From contig DATLDQ010000026.1 in NCBI GenBank assembly GCA_035525785.1, positions 48,703 to 112,702 on the forward strand: a stretch of DNA of 64,000 nt. Reading direction: 5' to 3'. Positions 1 through 9,137 of this stretch are shown here, piece by piece. The translations under genes and the position numbers were made by a program. Below the pieces are notes generated by a model. It saw nothing but the letters and a program-made list of their open reading frames with translations, was not told the DNA's origin and searched no databases. The DNA is from CADEED01 sp035525785. GTDB taxonomy: Bacteria; Pseudomonadota; Gammaproteobacteria; Steroidobacterales; Steroidobacteraceae. Numbering within the stretch: the first letter of the stretch is position 1; each line of letters opens with the position of its first letter.

Positions 1-73
1 TTTCCGGCAATTTCGCTTGTGCCCCCTCGTTAGAATCCCGGCGAGAACGTATTCGAAACACGAGAGGGGTCTC

Positions 74-2902
74 ATGAAGTTGCTGTCGCGCTGGTTGTGC
101 GTGGTTCTGCTCGCCGGTTGCTCGGGCGCGCCCGAGGGTACGTTCGTCCAGAATCCAACGGGACTCATCGTCGCCCCGGCGGATGCCCGGCAGCGCCGCA
201 TCCGGCTCGAAGTGCGCACCGACCGCACCATTCGCGTGACCACGATCTCCGGCGGAAATTTTGAACTGCCCGGCAGCCTCATGGTGGTGGAGACGAAGGA
301 GCATCCCTCGTGGAAGGTGGAGAAGCGCGAGAACGTGGTCATTCTCACGACGTCGAAATTGGCTGCGCACGTGTCGCTGGCCACCGGCGCGGTGAGCTTC
401 ACCGACCCGGCGGGCAAGCCGCTGCTCGCCGAGGAAGCCGACCGCAGCTATGAAGGCCGCGTGTCGCAGCGTTTCAACGGCGGCACCGACGAAGGTCTGT
501 TCGGCGGCGGCCAGCATCAGTACGGTGTCATCGATCTCAATGGCGAAGACCTCGAGCTTTCGCAGCACAACAGCGACATCGCCGTTCCGTTCATCGTGTC
601 GACGCGCAACTACGGCGTGCTCTGGGACAACAATGGCATCTCGCGCATAGGGAATCCGCAACCCTATGGTTTCGCGTCGCGTGATCTCAAGATCCACGAT
701 GCATCGGGCAAGGAAGGCGGCTTCACCGCGCGGTATTCCCTGGCGGGTGAGCAGAAGCTGGAGCGCGTCGAGAAGGACATCAACTACCAGTACATCAAGG
801 ACCGCTCGAACTGGCCCGTCGAGCTTCTCGATGGCAAGACGCCCGCGCCGGGCAATCCGCCGAACATCCTGCCCAACCAGACCGTGACATGGGAAGGCTC
901 GCTCGAGTCCGCCAAGGCGGGTGAGCACAAGTTCCGGCTCTATGCGAGCAGCTACTTCAAGCTGTTCATAAATGACGAGCTGGTGCTCGATCGCTGGCGC
1001 CAGAACTGGAACCCGCTTTATCACCCTTTCGACGTGACGATGGCGGCGGGCAAGCCGGTGAAATTCCGCCTCGAGTGGATTCCCGAGGGCGGTTACATCG
1101 CGCTCCTGCACAACGATCCGTTGCCGGATGCCCAGCGGCATTCGCTCACATTCACGTCCGAAGTCGGCCGGGCGATCGACTACTGGTTCATCGCGGGCAA
1201 GGACCAGCAGGACGTGATCGCGGGCTATCGCGAGCTCACGGGCAAGGCAGTGATGCTGCCTCGCTGGGCGTATGGCTTCTGGCAAAGCCGCGAGCGCTAC
1301 AAGACCCAGACCGAGCTCGTCGACACGGTGAAGGAATATCGCAAGCGGAAGATCCCTCTCGACAACATCGTGCTCGACTGGAACTACTGGCCCGAGAATG
1401 CCTGGGGCTCGCACGAGTTCGACGCTTCGCGGTTCCCGAACCCGAAGAAGATGGTCGATGACGTCCACGGGCTGAACGCGCAAGTCATGATCTCGGTGTG
1501 GCCGAAGTTCTACCCCGAGACGGCCAATTACAAGGAGCTCGACGCTGCGGGGTTCATCTACCGGAAGAATGTCGAGGAGGGCTACGTCGACTGGATCGGC
1601 CAGGGCTACAAGAACGCCTTCTACGATCCCTATTCGCCCGCCGCGCGCCAGATGTACTGGCGCCAGGTGAACGACAAGCTCAACGTGCTCGGATTCGATG
1701 CGTGGTGGATGGACGCCACCGAACCCGATCCGCACTCCAATCTCGACATCCAGTCGTTGAAAGAGCGCAATGGCCCGACGGCGTTGGGCCCGGCGGAGCA
1801 ATACTTCAACACGTATGCGCTGGTGCATTCCGGTGGCGTGTACGAAGGCGCGCGCGCGGCGCAACCCGACAAACGCGCGTTCATCCTCACGCGCTCGGGC
1901 ACGGCCGGCATACAGCGCAACGCCTCCGCCCTGTGGAGCGGCGACATCGTGTCGCGGTGGCCCGATCTCTACAACCAGATCTCGTCGGCAGTGAGCATCA
2001 ACTACTCCGGCATCCCGAACTGGACGTTCGACATCGGCGGCTTCGCGACGGAAGCCCGCTACAACGCGCAGCCGATGAAGCCGGCGGACCAGGAGGAGTG
2101 GCGCGAGCTCCAGCTGCGATGGTTCCAGATGGGCGCGTTCGTGCCCATCTTCCGTTCGCACGGCCAGTTCCCGCTGCGCGAGATCTGGAACATCGCGCCG
2201 GCCGGTACCGAGGTTTACGACAGCCTGGTCTGGCACGACAAGCTGCGCTATCGCCTGATGCCCTACATCTACACGCTGGCCGGGGACACGTACCACCGCG
2301 ACGGGTCGATCGTGCGCGGACTGCCCATGGATTTCCCGGAGGACACGCAAGCGCGCGCAGTGCGTGACGAGTACCTGTTCGGCCGCGCTTTCCTCGTGGC
2401 GCCGGTGTACCAGTTCAAGGCGCGCTCGCGTCAGGTCTATCTACCGGCCGGCGCCGACTGGTACGACTTCAACACGGGTACGAAGTCCGCGGGCGGACAG
2501 TCGCTCGACGTGGCTGCGCCGCTCGCGCGCATGCCGCTGTTCGTGCGCGCCGGCGCCATCCTGCCCGTGGGGCCGGACACCCAGTACACCTCGGAGAAGC
2601 CCGGTGCGCCGATCACGTTGTTCGTGTTCACGGGCGCCGACGGCTCGTTCGCGCTGTACGAGGACGACGGCGTGAGCTATGCCTACGAAAAGGGGCAATT
2701 CAGCTACATCCCGATCCGTTACGACGCGGCCCAGGGCAAGCTGATCATCGGCGCGCGTACCGGCAGCTACACGGGCATGCCCGAGGAGCGCACCTTCCGC
2801 ATCCGCTGGATCAAGGAAGGGGGCAAGGCGCCGTCGGATCTCGATGCGGCGGCCGACGTGGCGATCGAGTACAAGGGCGCGGAAGTCATGGTCCGGCAAT
2901 GA
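74..2902 (+). CDS. GH31 alpha-xylosidase-like lipoprotein with inserted PA14 domain
   Basis: Predicted retaining alpha-glycosidase of family GH31, most like bacterial alpha-xylosidases that trim xyloglucan oligosaccharides. The start at 74 is preferred over an upstream one in frame because it follows a GAGAGGGG ribosome site and begins a lipoprotein signal with lipobox LAGC (Cys16). The product is 942 residues. An N-terminal beta-sandwich is followed by a PA14-like insert at about residues 270-346, then the catalytic barrel. Asp547 in WWMDATEPD is the expected nucleophile and Asp624 in LWSGD the expected acid/base. The stop overlaps the pectinesterase start, so the two are probably co-transcribed. 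Substrate is inferred from the PA14-containing subfamily; another alpha-glucoside is possible. Confidence 0.9.
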   Translation: MKLLSRWLCVVLLAGCSGAPEGTFVQNPTGLIVAPADARQRRIRLEVRTDRTIRVTTISGGNFELPGSLMVVETKEHPSWKVEKRENVVILTTSKLAAHVSLATGAVSFTDPAGKPLLAEEADRSYEGRVSQRFNGGTDEGLFGGGQHQYGVIDLNGEDLELSQHNSDIAVPFIVSTRNYGVLWDNNGISRIGNPQPYGFASRDLKIHDASGKEGGFTARYSLAGEQKLERVEKDINYQYIKDRSNWPVELLDGKTPAPGNPPNILPNQTVTWEGSLESAKAGEHKFRLYASSYFKLFINDELVLDRWRQNWNPLYHPFDVTMAAGKPVKFRLEWIPEGGYIALLHNDPLPDAQRHSLTFTSEVGRAIDYWFIAGKDQQDVIAGYRELTGKAVMLPRWAYGFWQSRERYKTQTELVDTVKEYRKRKIPLDNIVLDWNYWPENAWGSHEFDASRFPNPKKMVDDVHGLNAQVMISVWPKFYPETANYKELDAAGFIYRKNVEEGYVDWIGQGYKNAFYDPYSPAARQMYWRQVNDKLNVLGFDAWWMDATEPDPHSNLDIQSLKERNGPTALGPAEQYFNTYALVHSGGVYEGARAAQPDKRAFILTRSGTAGIQRNASALWSGDIVSRWPDLYNQISSAVSINYSGIPNWTFDIGGFATEARYNAQPMKPADQEEWRELQLRWFQMGAFVPIFRSHGQFPLREIWNIAPAGTEVYDSLVWHDKLRYRLMPYIYTLAGDTYHRDGSIVRGLPMDFPEDTQARAVRDEYLFGRAFLVAPVYQFKARSRQVYLPAGADWYDFNTGTKSAGGQSLDVAAPLARMPLFVRAGAILPVGPDTQYTSEKPGAPITLFVFTGADGSFALYEDDGVSYAYEKGQFSYIPIRYDAAQGKLIIGARTGSYTGMPEERTFRIRWIKEGGKAPSDLDAAADVAIEYKGAEVMVRQ

Positions 2903-3966
2903 GATCGGCCGCGGGGCTCGCATCGATCGCAGCTCTCGCACTCGCGGGGACGGCGTCGGCGGGCCAACTGGTTGCGCCGCTGGAATCCGCGCCCGGCACC
3001 ATCACGGTCGTTGCCAGCAAGCAGAACTTTCATGCGCTGCAGGCCGCGGTGGATGCGCTGCCCGACAGCGGGGGTGAGATAACGCTCTCGCCCGGCGTCT
3101 ACCGCGAGAAGGTGCTGATCGCGAAGCCGAAAGTGCGGCTGCGCGGTCTCGGCCGCAAACCCGACGACGTGGTGATCGCGTGGAGCGATGGCGCGGTGCA
3201 GGTCGGCGGCACGTTCAAGACCTCGTCGCTCGAAATCCGGGGTGATGATTTCCGCGCCGACAATCTCACGGTGGCGAACGACTACTGGCTGCGCAACCCT
3301 GAGCCTTCCCAGGCCGTCGCGCTGTATGTCACCGGCGATCGCGCAGTTTTCCACCGCGTTCGCATGCTCGGCCACCAGGACACGCTGTACGCCGCCGACA
3401 AGAAATGCGAGGGCATGCAACCCGACGGTTTGCCATGCCGCGTGAGTCGGCAGTATTTCCGCGACTGCTACGTCGAAGGCCACGTGGATTTCATCTTCGG
3501 CAACGCGAGGTCGTTCTTCGAGAACTGCCACATACACGGCGTCGCGCATGATGAGGTGATGCTCACCGCGCACATGCGCACCGCGCCCGACCAGGATCGC
3601 GGGTACGTGTTCGACCATTGCCGCATCACCGCGGACGAGGGCGTGGGCAGGCTGTGGTTAGGGCGGCCGTGGCGCGACTACTCGCGCGTAATCTTCCTGA
3701 ACACGCGCATCGACGCGAAGCTCGAGCCCGCGGGCTGGCGTGAGTGGACGCCGGGCGCCACGGCCCGGCTGGCCAGTGCGTTCTACGCCGAGCACGGTTC
3801 CACCGGCATGGGCTCCCGGAGCGGACCGCGCGAACCCTTTGCGATGACCCTGAGTGACGCGGAAGCGGAACGCTGGTCCGCAAAGAACCACCTGGCCGGT
3901 CACGATGGCTGGGCTCCGCAGGACGAATTCGACCTGCCGCGGATGACCGACGAGGCACATAGATAA
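2899..3966 (+). CDS. Pectinesterase (CE8 pectin methylesterase)
   Basis: Hydrolyses methyl esters of polygalacturonate. The 355-residue product has a Sec signal peptide ending near residue 21 (TASA) and the right-handed beta-helix pattern of carbohydrate esterase family 8. Catalytic positions are visible: Gln160-Asp161 in GHQDTLY, Asp197 in DFIFG and Arg256 in LGRPW. About 15 extra residues with two cysteines sit between the two catalytic Asp regions compared with classical enzymes, possibly a disulfide loop. It overlaps the upstream GH31 gene by 4 bp (ATGA), which suggests translational coupling and a shared role in degrading plant cell-wall polymers in the periplasm or at the cell surface. 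Confidence 0.93.
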   Translation: MRSAAGLASIAALALAGTASAGQLVAPLESAPGTITVVASKQNFHALQAAVDALPDSGGEITLSPGVYREKVLIAKPKVRLRGLGRKPDDVVIAWSDGAVQVGGTFKTSSLEIRGDDFRADNLTVANDYWLRNPEPSQAVALYVTGDRAVFHRVRMLGHQDTLYAADKKCEGMQPDGLPCRVSRQYFRDCYVEGHVDFIFGNARSFFENCHIHGVAHDEVMLTAHMRTAPDQDRGYVFDHCRITADEGVGRLWLGRPWRDYSRVIFLNTRIDAKLEPAGWREWTPGATARLASAFYAEHGSTGMGSRSGPREPFAMTLSDAEAERWSAKNHLAGHDGWAPQDEFDLPRMTDEAHR

Positions 3967-3978
3967 GAGTCAACCACC

Positions 3979-4028
3979 GCCGATGACAATCATTCTTGCT
4001 TGCAAACAAGAATGATTCGCAATAAGCT
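3979..4028 (+). promoter_or_regulatory. Fur-like operator and promoter of siderophore receptor
   Basis: A perfect 11-bp inverted repeat (3988-3998 and 4007-4017, 8-bp spacer) contains two overlapping Fur-like 19-mers. The first, starting at 3979, matches the GATAATGATAATCATTATC consensus at 13 of 19 positions. The second, starting at 4008, matches at 12 of 19. A weak sigma-70 pair, TTGCAA at 4000 and TAAGCT at 4023 with 17-bp spacing, overlaps it, so Fur binding would block RNA polymerase. The site lies about 140 bp before a siderophore receptor gene, where iron regulation is expected. Confidence 0.6.
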
Positions 4029-4162
4029 GACTCCCGTCGCTGGCACGGCTTGGTCGTGCATCGCGGCAGGCCTCTAACACCAGCCACTCCCGGATTCGAT
4101 CCGCCAGGTTCGATCCTGGATAGCCAGAACAGGGGCCATCCATCGAATTCGGGAGAAAAACA

Positions 4163-6475
4163 GTGCCGTCAGAAGAAATCGCCCCGGGGTTGCCGGGCCT
4201 CGCCCGTCGTCATGTAGCCATCGCCGTGAGCCTGGCGCTCAGCGCCGCGACGGCCCACGCGCAAACGGCGGGCCCGACTGCCACCCAGACTTCCACCGGC
4301 GAAGAAGCCAAGACGCTGCCGAAAGTCTCGGTGCAGGCCGAAGAAGAAACCATCAACGTCCGGCGCGCGTCGTCGCCGAAGCTCACGCAGGATCTGGTCG
4401 ACACGCCGCAGACCATCGCCGTGGTGAGCCAGCAGGTGCTGCAGCAGCAAGGTGCGACCACCTTGTCGCAGGCGCTGCGAAATACCCCCGGAGTCACGTT
4501 CCTGCTGGGCGAGAACGGCAACACCGCCACGGGTGATTCCATCTTCATGCGTGGCTTCGACACGCAGGGCAGCATCTTCATCGATGGCATCCGCGATCTC
4601 GGCACCGTCTCGCGCGACACCTTCAACACCGAACAGGTGGAGATCGCCAAGGGTCCGGCCGGTCCTGATTACGGCCGCAGCGCGGCGTCCGGCTACGTGA
4701 ATCTGGTCAGCAAGGTGCCGACCGCCGAGAGCTTTGCGAACGGCAACGTCGCCTATGGCACCGCCAACAACGGCCGCATCGCCGCCGACATCAACCATGC
4801 CGTGGACGACGGCACCGCGCTGCGCTTCAACGTGATGGGCCAGGACGGCGAGGTGGATGGCCGCGACTTCATCGAGCGCCAGAGCTGGGCGGTGGCTCCA
4901 TCGCTCGCACTGGGCCTCGACGGCCCGACGCGCGCCTACTTCTATCTACTGCACCAGCAGCAGGAGAACACGCCCGATGGCGGCGTGCCGACCATCGGCG
5001 TCGAGGGCTTCTACAACGCGGACTTCGACACCGGCGGCGCCAATGCCGGCGTGATACCGGAGCGCGTGAGCCGTGACAACTGGTATGGGCTCGCCAGCGA
5101 CTTCGAAGACATCAAGGCCACGATGTTCACGGCCCGGTTCGAGCACGACTTCAACGACCACGTAACTCTGCGCAACACCTCGCGCTACGGCAAGCTGCGC
5201 CAGTTCTACGTGCTCACCGGCGTGAATGCGCTGACCGTGACCGACCCGGACCCCGACCAGTGGACCGTGGCCCGTACGCGGCAGGCGAAGTTCCAGGAGA
5301 ACACGCTGCTCACGAACCAGACCAACGTCACGGCGATGCTGCACACCGGCGCGATCGACCATGCGCTCACGGGCGGCATCGAGTTCATCGACGAAGAGCA
5401 GTACAACCCCGCCTACGTGGGACTGGGTACGCCGATCACGCCGGCGAACCTCTACCGTCCCGATCGCAACGACGTGCAACCCGGCTACGCGCCGGTGCGC
5501 AACGGCGTGTTCGCACGGGGCGAGACGCAGACCGCGGGCGCCTATCTGTTCGACACGCTGAGCTTTGCCGACCGCTGGCAGGTGACGGCCGGCTTTCGCG
5601 TCGACGCTTTCGACACCGACTTCGACAGCGCCGTGCTCTCCACGGCCACCAGCCATCCAGCACTACCGGTGGGCACGCTGGTGCCGGTGCAGCTGCAGGT
5701 GGACGACACGCTGTTCTCGTACAAGGTCGGCGTGCTGTTCAAGCCCGCCGGGAATGGCAGCATCTACCTGTCGCACGCCATTTCGCAGCAGCCGCCGGGT
5801 GGCTCCAACTTCACGCTCAGCACCGCCGCCAACAACGCCAACAATCCGAACCTGGATCCGACCGAAGGTGAAAACCTCGAGCTCGGCACCAAGTGGGAAT
5901 TCCGCAATGGCGCGCTCGCGATCACCGGCGCGGTGTACGACAGCAAGAACAAGAACGAGCTGACGCCGGATCCCGTGGACCCCACGCAGTTCATCCAGCT
6001 GGGCGAGCGCGAGGTAAAGGGCGTGGAAATCGGCATCGTCGGCAAGGTCACCGAGAATTGGGAGCTCAGCGCCGGAATCGCGAAGATGGACACCGAGGTG
6101 AAGCGCGGTCTCGCCAACCAGAACGGTTTGCAGATCACCTGGTCGCCCGATCTCACGTTCACGAGCTGGACCACGTACGAGACGCCGTTCGGGCTCTCGA
6201 TCGGCGGCGGCTTCCGCTACATCGACAGCGTGATCAGGCCGGTGAGCAGCAATGCCGCGCCGCCGCCGCCCAACCAGACCAACATGCGCACGGCGCCCGA
6301 CTATTGGGTGGTGGATGCGATGCTGGGCTACGAGATCAACGAGAAAGTCTCGCTGCAGCTCAACGCCTATAACCTGACCGACGAGTTCTACGTGGCCACG
6401 CTGAACAACAGCGGCGCGCGCTACTCTCCCGGCCAGCCGCGCTCGGCATTGCTGACCGTGAACTTCCAGTTCTGA
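4163..6475 (+). CDS. TonB-dependent siderophore receptor (Fiu/PiuA-like)
   Basis: Outer-membrane receptor for ferric siderophores, probably catecholate type. The GTG start at 4163 follows a GGGAG site; the 770-residue product has a signal peptide ending AHAQ. The plug domain (about residues 60-180) shows DTPQTIAVVSQQVL and RGFDTQGSIFIDGIRD, and the beta-barrel ends in a C-terminal Phe (NFQF) as in outer-membrane barrels. The downstream gene encodes a PiuC/YbiX hydroxylase, the usual partner of Fiu/PiuA receptors, and Fur-like sites lie upstream. Both support iron-regulated uptake. The actual siderophore cannot be read from sequence. Confidence 0.92.
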   Translation: MPSEEIAPGLPGLARRHVAIAVSLALSAATAHAQTAGPTATQTSTGEEAKTLPKVSVQAEEETINVRRASSPKLTQDLVDTPQTIAVVSQQVLQQQGATTLSQALRNTPGVTFLLGENGNTATGDSIFMRGFDTQGSIFIDGIRDLGTVSRDTFNTEQVEIAKGPAGPDYGRSAASGYVNLVSKVPTAESFANGNVAYGTANNGRIAADINHAVDDGTALRFNVMGQDGEVDGRDFIERQSWAVAPSLALGLDGPTRAYFYLLHQQQENTPDGGVPTIGVEGFYNADFDTGGANAGVIPERVSRDNWYGLASDFEDIKATMFTARFEHDFNDHVTLRNTSRYGKLRQFYVLTGVNALTVTDPDPDQWTVARTRQAKFQENTLLTNQTNVTAMLHTGAIDHALTGGIEFIDEEQYNPAYVGLGTPITPANLYRPDRNDVQPGYAPVRNGVFARGETQTAGAYLFDTLSFADRWQVTAGFRVDAFDTDFDSAVLSTATSHPALPVGTLVPVQLQVDDTLFSYKVGVLFKPAGNGSIYLSHAISQQPPGGSNFTLSTAANNANNPNLDPTEGENLELGTKWEFRNGALAITGAVYDSKNKNELTPDPVDPTQFIQLGEREVKGVEIGIVGKVTENWELSAGIAKMDTEVKRGLANQNGLQITWSPDLTFTSWTTYETPFGLSIGGGFRYIDSVIRPVSSNAAPPPPNQTNMRTAPDYWVVDAMLGYEINEKVSLQLNAYNLTDEFYVATLNNSGARYSPGQPRSALLTVNFQF

Positions 6476-6492
6476 ACCACTAACATCCGCAC

Positions 6493-7173
6493 ATGATGAT
6501 CCATGTGCAAAAAGTGCTGACGGTCGAGCAGGTGGCGGAATGCCGTCGCCTGCTCGATGGCGCCGAATGGTCCGATGGCAAGGCCACGGCGGGCGACCAG
6601 GGCATGCTGGTGAAGCGCAACCACCAGCTGCCCGAACTCTCGGCCGTGGGCCGCCAGGTCGGCGAGATGATCCTCACCGCTCTCGCGCGCAATCCGCTGT
6701 TCTTCTCCGCGGCGCTGCCTTTGAAGACGGTGCCGCCGCTGTTCAACCGCTACGAGGGCGGCGAACATTACGGCATGCACATCGATGGCGCCGTGCGCGC
6801 CGTGCCGGGCAGCAGTCACTTCATACGCACCGACCTTTCGTCCACGCTTTTCCTCACCGATCCGTCCGACTACGACGGCGGCGAGCTCGTGGTGGCCGAC
6901 ACCTACGGCCAGCACGCGGTCAAACTACCCGCGGGCGACCTCATCCTGTATCCCGCGAGCAGCCTGCACCGTGTGAACCCGGTCACCCGCGGCGCGCGCG
7001 TGAGCTCGTTCTTCTGGACGCAGAGCATGGTGGCCGACGCGCGGCACCGCGAGCTGCTGTTCCAGATGGACCAGAGCATCCAGCGCCTGCGCGGCAAGCA
7101 TGGGGAGAGCGAGGACACGCTCGCGCTCGCAGGGCAGTATCACAACCTGCTGAGGATGTGGTCCGAGGTCTGA
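6493..7173 (+). CDS. piuC: PKHD-type Fe(II)/2-oxoglutarate hydroxylase (PiuC/YbiX family)
   Basis: Fe(II)- and 2-oxoglutarate-dependent dioxygenase of the PiuC/YbiX family, whose genes commonly accompany catecholate siderophore receptor genes. The 226-residue length is typical. The iron-binding facial triad is intact: His96 and Asp98 in HIDG and His159 in SLHRV, with Arg169 nearby for 2-oxoglutarate. It starts 18 bp after the receptor stop, so the two form an operon under the Fur-like sites at 3979-4028. Its last base abuts the recQ stop codon on the other strand, with no convergent spacer. The natural substrate of the family is not well established. Confidence 0.92.
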   Translation: MMIHVQKVLTVEQVAECRRLLDGAEWSDGKATAGDQGMLVKRNHQLPELSAVGRQVGEMILTALARNPLFFSAALPLKTVPPLFNRYEGGEHYGMHIDGAVRAVPGSSHFIRTDLSSTLFLTDPSDYDGGELVVADTYGQHAVKLPAGDLILYPASSLHRVNPVTRGARVSSFFWTQSMVADARHRELLFQMDQSIQRLRGKHGESEDTLALAGQYHNLLRMWSEV

Positions 7174-9063
7174 TCAGACACTGACGGAGCCCGCGGTCTG
7201 CGACTGCTGGCGGATCAGCGCGACGAATTCGTCACCGTAACGCGCGAGCTTGGCCTGGCCCACGCCGACGATGGTGGAGAAGTCCTGCAACGTGGTCGGT
7301 CGGCGTTGCGCCATGTCCGACAGGCTCGCGTCGTTGAAGACGATGTATGGCGGCATGCCTGCTTCATCGGCGATGCGCTTGCGCAGCACACGCAGGGCTT
7401 CGAACAGCGGGTCGCCGCGTTGGACCGGCGCCTTCGCGGCCTTGCGGCCCGGCGCGGGTTTGGCGGACTCACCGACCTGGACGGCCCGCTCGCCACGCAT
7501 CACCTGCCAGCTTGCGTCGTTCAGCCCCAGCACCGCGTAGCCGTCCTGCGATTGCGTCATCAGGCCCTGGTGGAGTAGCGCCCGCGCGAGGTCGCGCCAT
7601 TCCTGCAACGCCAGGTGTTTGCCGATGCCGTACACGCTGAGGCTCGCGTGGCCGCGGTCGACGACCTTCTGGCTGCCGGACCCTCGCAGGATGTCGATGA
7701 CGTACGCGGCGCCGTAGCGTTCATGTTGCCGCGCCAGCCGCGCGACACAGGACAGGAACTGCTTCGCTTCGGTAGTTCGATCGAGCGTGGCGCGGGGCTC
7801 GAGGCAGTTGTCGCAGGCGTCGCACTTGCCCGCGAATACCTCGCCGAAGTAGCGCAGCTGCACGGCGCGGCGGCACTCGCCGGATTCCGCGTAGTTCAGC
7901 ACCTGGCGCAATTGCTGGCGTGCGACGCGCTGTTCGTCCTCGAGCGGCTCGAGGGTCACCGGGTCCACCTTCTGCGCGATGATGAGCTCGGCCGTGCGGA
8001 TGTCGCCGGCACCGAAGTAGAGGATGCACCGAGCGCGCCCACCGTCGCGGCCAGCACGACCCGATTCCTGGTAGTAGCCTTCGAGCGTCTTGGGCAGGTC
8101 GTAGTGCACGACCCAGCGTACGTCGGGCTTGTTGATGCCCATGCCGAAAGCGATGGTGGCGACGATCACCTGCGCGTCATCGCGGATGAAGGCATCCTGA
8201 TTGTCACGGCGGGTGCCCGCGTCGAGCCCTGCATGGTAAGGCAACGCACGAATGCCATCCGCCTGCAGCTTTTCAGCGAGCTCGTCGACCCGCTTGCGCG
8301 ACAGGCAATACACGATGCCCGAGCCGCCATCGCGGCGCGCGTGGTCGGCCAGTTCCGTGTAGGTCGCCTTCGACTTGGGACGCACGGCGTAATACAGGTT
8401 GGCGCGATTGAAACTCGCCAGGTGCAGACGCGGCTCGTGCAACGCAAGCTGCTTGACGATGTCCCGTCGTACGCGCTCGGTGGCAGTGGCCGTGAACGCC
8501 GCGACGGGCAACGCAGGGAACAATGCGCGCACGCGATCGATCTGTCGATATTCGGGGCGGAAGTCGTGGCCCCAATCCGAAACGCAATGCGCCTCGTCGA
8601 CCACCAGCGAGGAAATACCGTGCGTGGCATGCAACCGCGGCAGCACGTCGCCGAAGAACTCCGGCTGCAGCAGTCTTTCGGGTGCCACGTACAGCAGCTT
8701 GATCTCGCCGCGTTCGAGTCGGGCCAGCCGCCGGGACATCTCCGCGCGTTCCAGCGACGAATTGATGAAAGTTGCGTCGATGCCATTGTCCTCGAGCAGG
8801 CGGACCTGGTCCTGCATCAAGGCGATGAGCGGCGAGATCACGATGCACGTGCCCGGCCGAAGCAGCGCGGGCAATTGAAAGCACAGCGACTTGCCACCGC
8901 CGGTGGGCATGATGGCCAGCACGTCGCGGCCCGCGAGGATGTCGCGGACGATCTCCTGCTGACCGGGTCGGAAAGAATCGAAACCGAACCGTTGCTTGAG
9001 CTCGGCGGCGAGTGAAGTGGGCGGCGGATGGGCCGTCTGGGCGTCGTTCATCCAGCCAAGCAT
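7174..9063 (-). CDS. recQ: ATP-dependent DNA helicase RecQ
   Basis: 3'-5' superfamily 2 DNA helicase of recombination and replication-fork repair. The 629-residue product carries all expected parts: Walker A GGGKSLCFQLPA, the DEAHC box, motif VI QESGRAGRD, the zinc-binding RQC cysteines ending CDACDNC, and a C-terminal HRDC domain at about residues 520-595. The first ATG is at 9063 and a second in-frame one at 9051; neither has a clear ribosome site, so the exact start is uncertain. The gene is convergent with the piuC-like gene and the two stop codons are contiguous. Confidence 0.96.
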   Translation of the reverse strand: MLGWMNDAQTAHPPPTSLAAELKQRFGFDSFRPGQQEIVRDILAGRDVLAIMPTGGGKSLCFQLPALLRPGTCIVISPLIALMQDQVRLLEDNGIDATFINSSLERAEMSRRLARLERGEIKLLYVAPERLLQPEFFGDVLPRLHATHGISSLVVDEAHCVSDWGHDFRPEYRQIDRVRALFPALPVAAFTATATERVRRDIVKQLALHEPRLHLASFNRANLYYAVRPKSKATYTELADHARRDGGSGIVYCLSRKRVDELAEKLQADGIRALPYHAGLDAGTRRDNQDAFIRDDAQVIVATIAFGMGINKPDVRWVVHYDLPKTLEGYYQESGRAGRDGGRARCILYFGAGDIRTAELIIAQKVDPVTLEPLEDEQRVARQQLRQVLNYAESGECRRAVQLRYFGEVFAGKCDACDNCLEPRATLDRTTEAKQFLSCVARLARQHERYGAAYVIDILRGSGSQKVVDRGHASLSVYGIGKHLALQEWRDLARALLHQGLMTQSQDGYAVLGLNDASWQVMRGERAVQVGESAKPAPGRKAAKAPVQRGDPLFEALRVLRKRIADEAGMPPYIVFNDASLSDMAQRRPTTLQDFSTIVGVGQAKLARYGDEFVALIRQQSQTAGSVSV

Positions 9064-9137
9064 AGTCGCAGCGGGTCAGGCGGCGTGAGCGCGAATCTCC
9101 CGATATGACGGCCCAATGCTGCCGGGCATCCTGTCGG

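Noticed and set aside
7615..9015. 466-codon frame antisense to recQ
   Set aside because: Shadow of recQ; no motif or plausible start.
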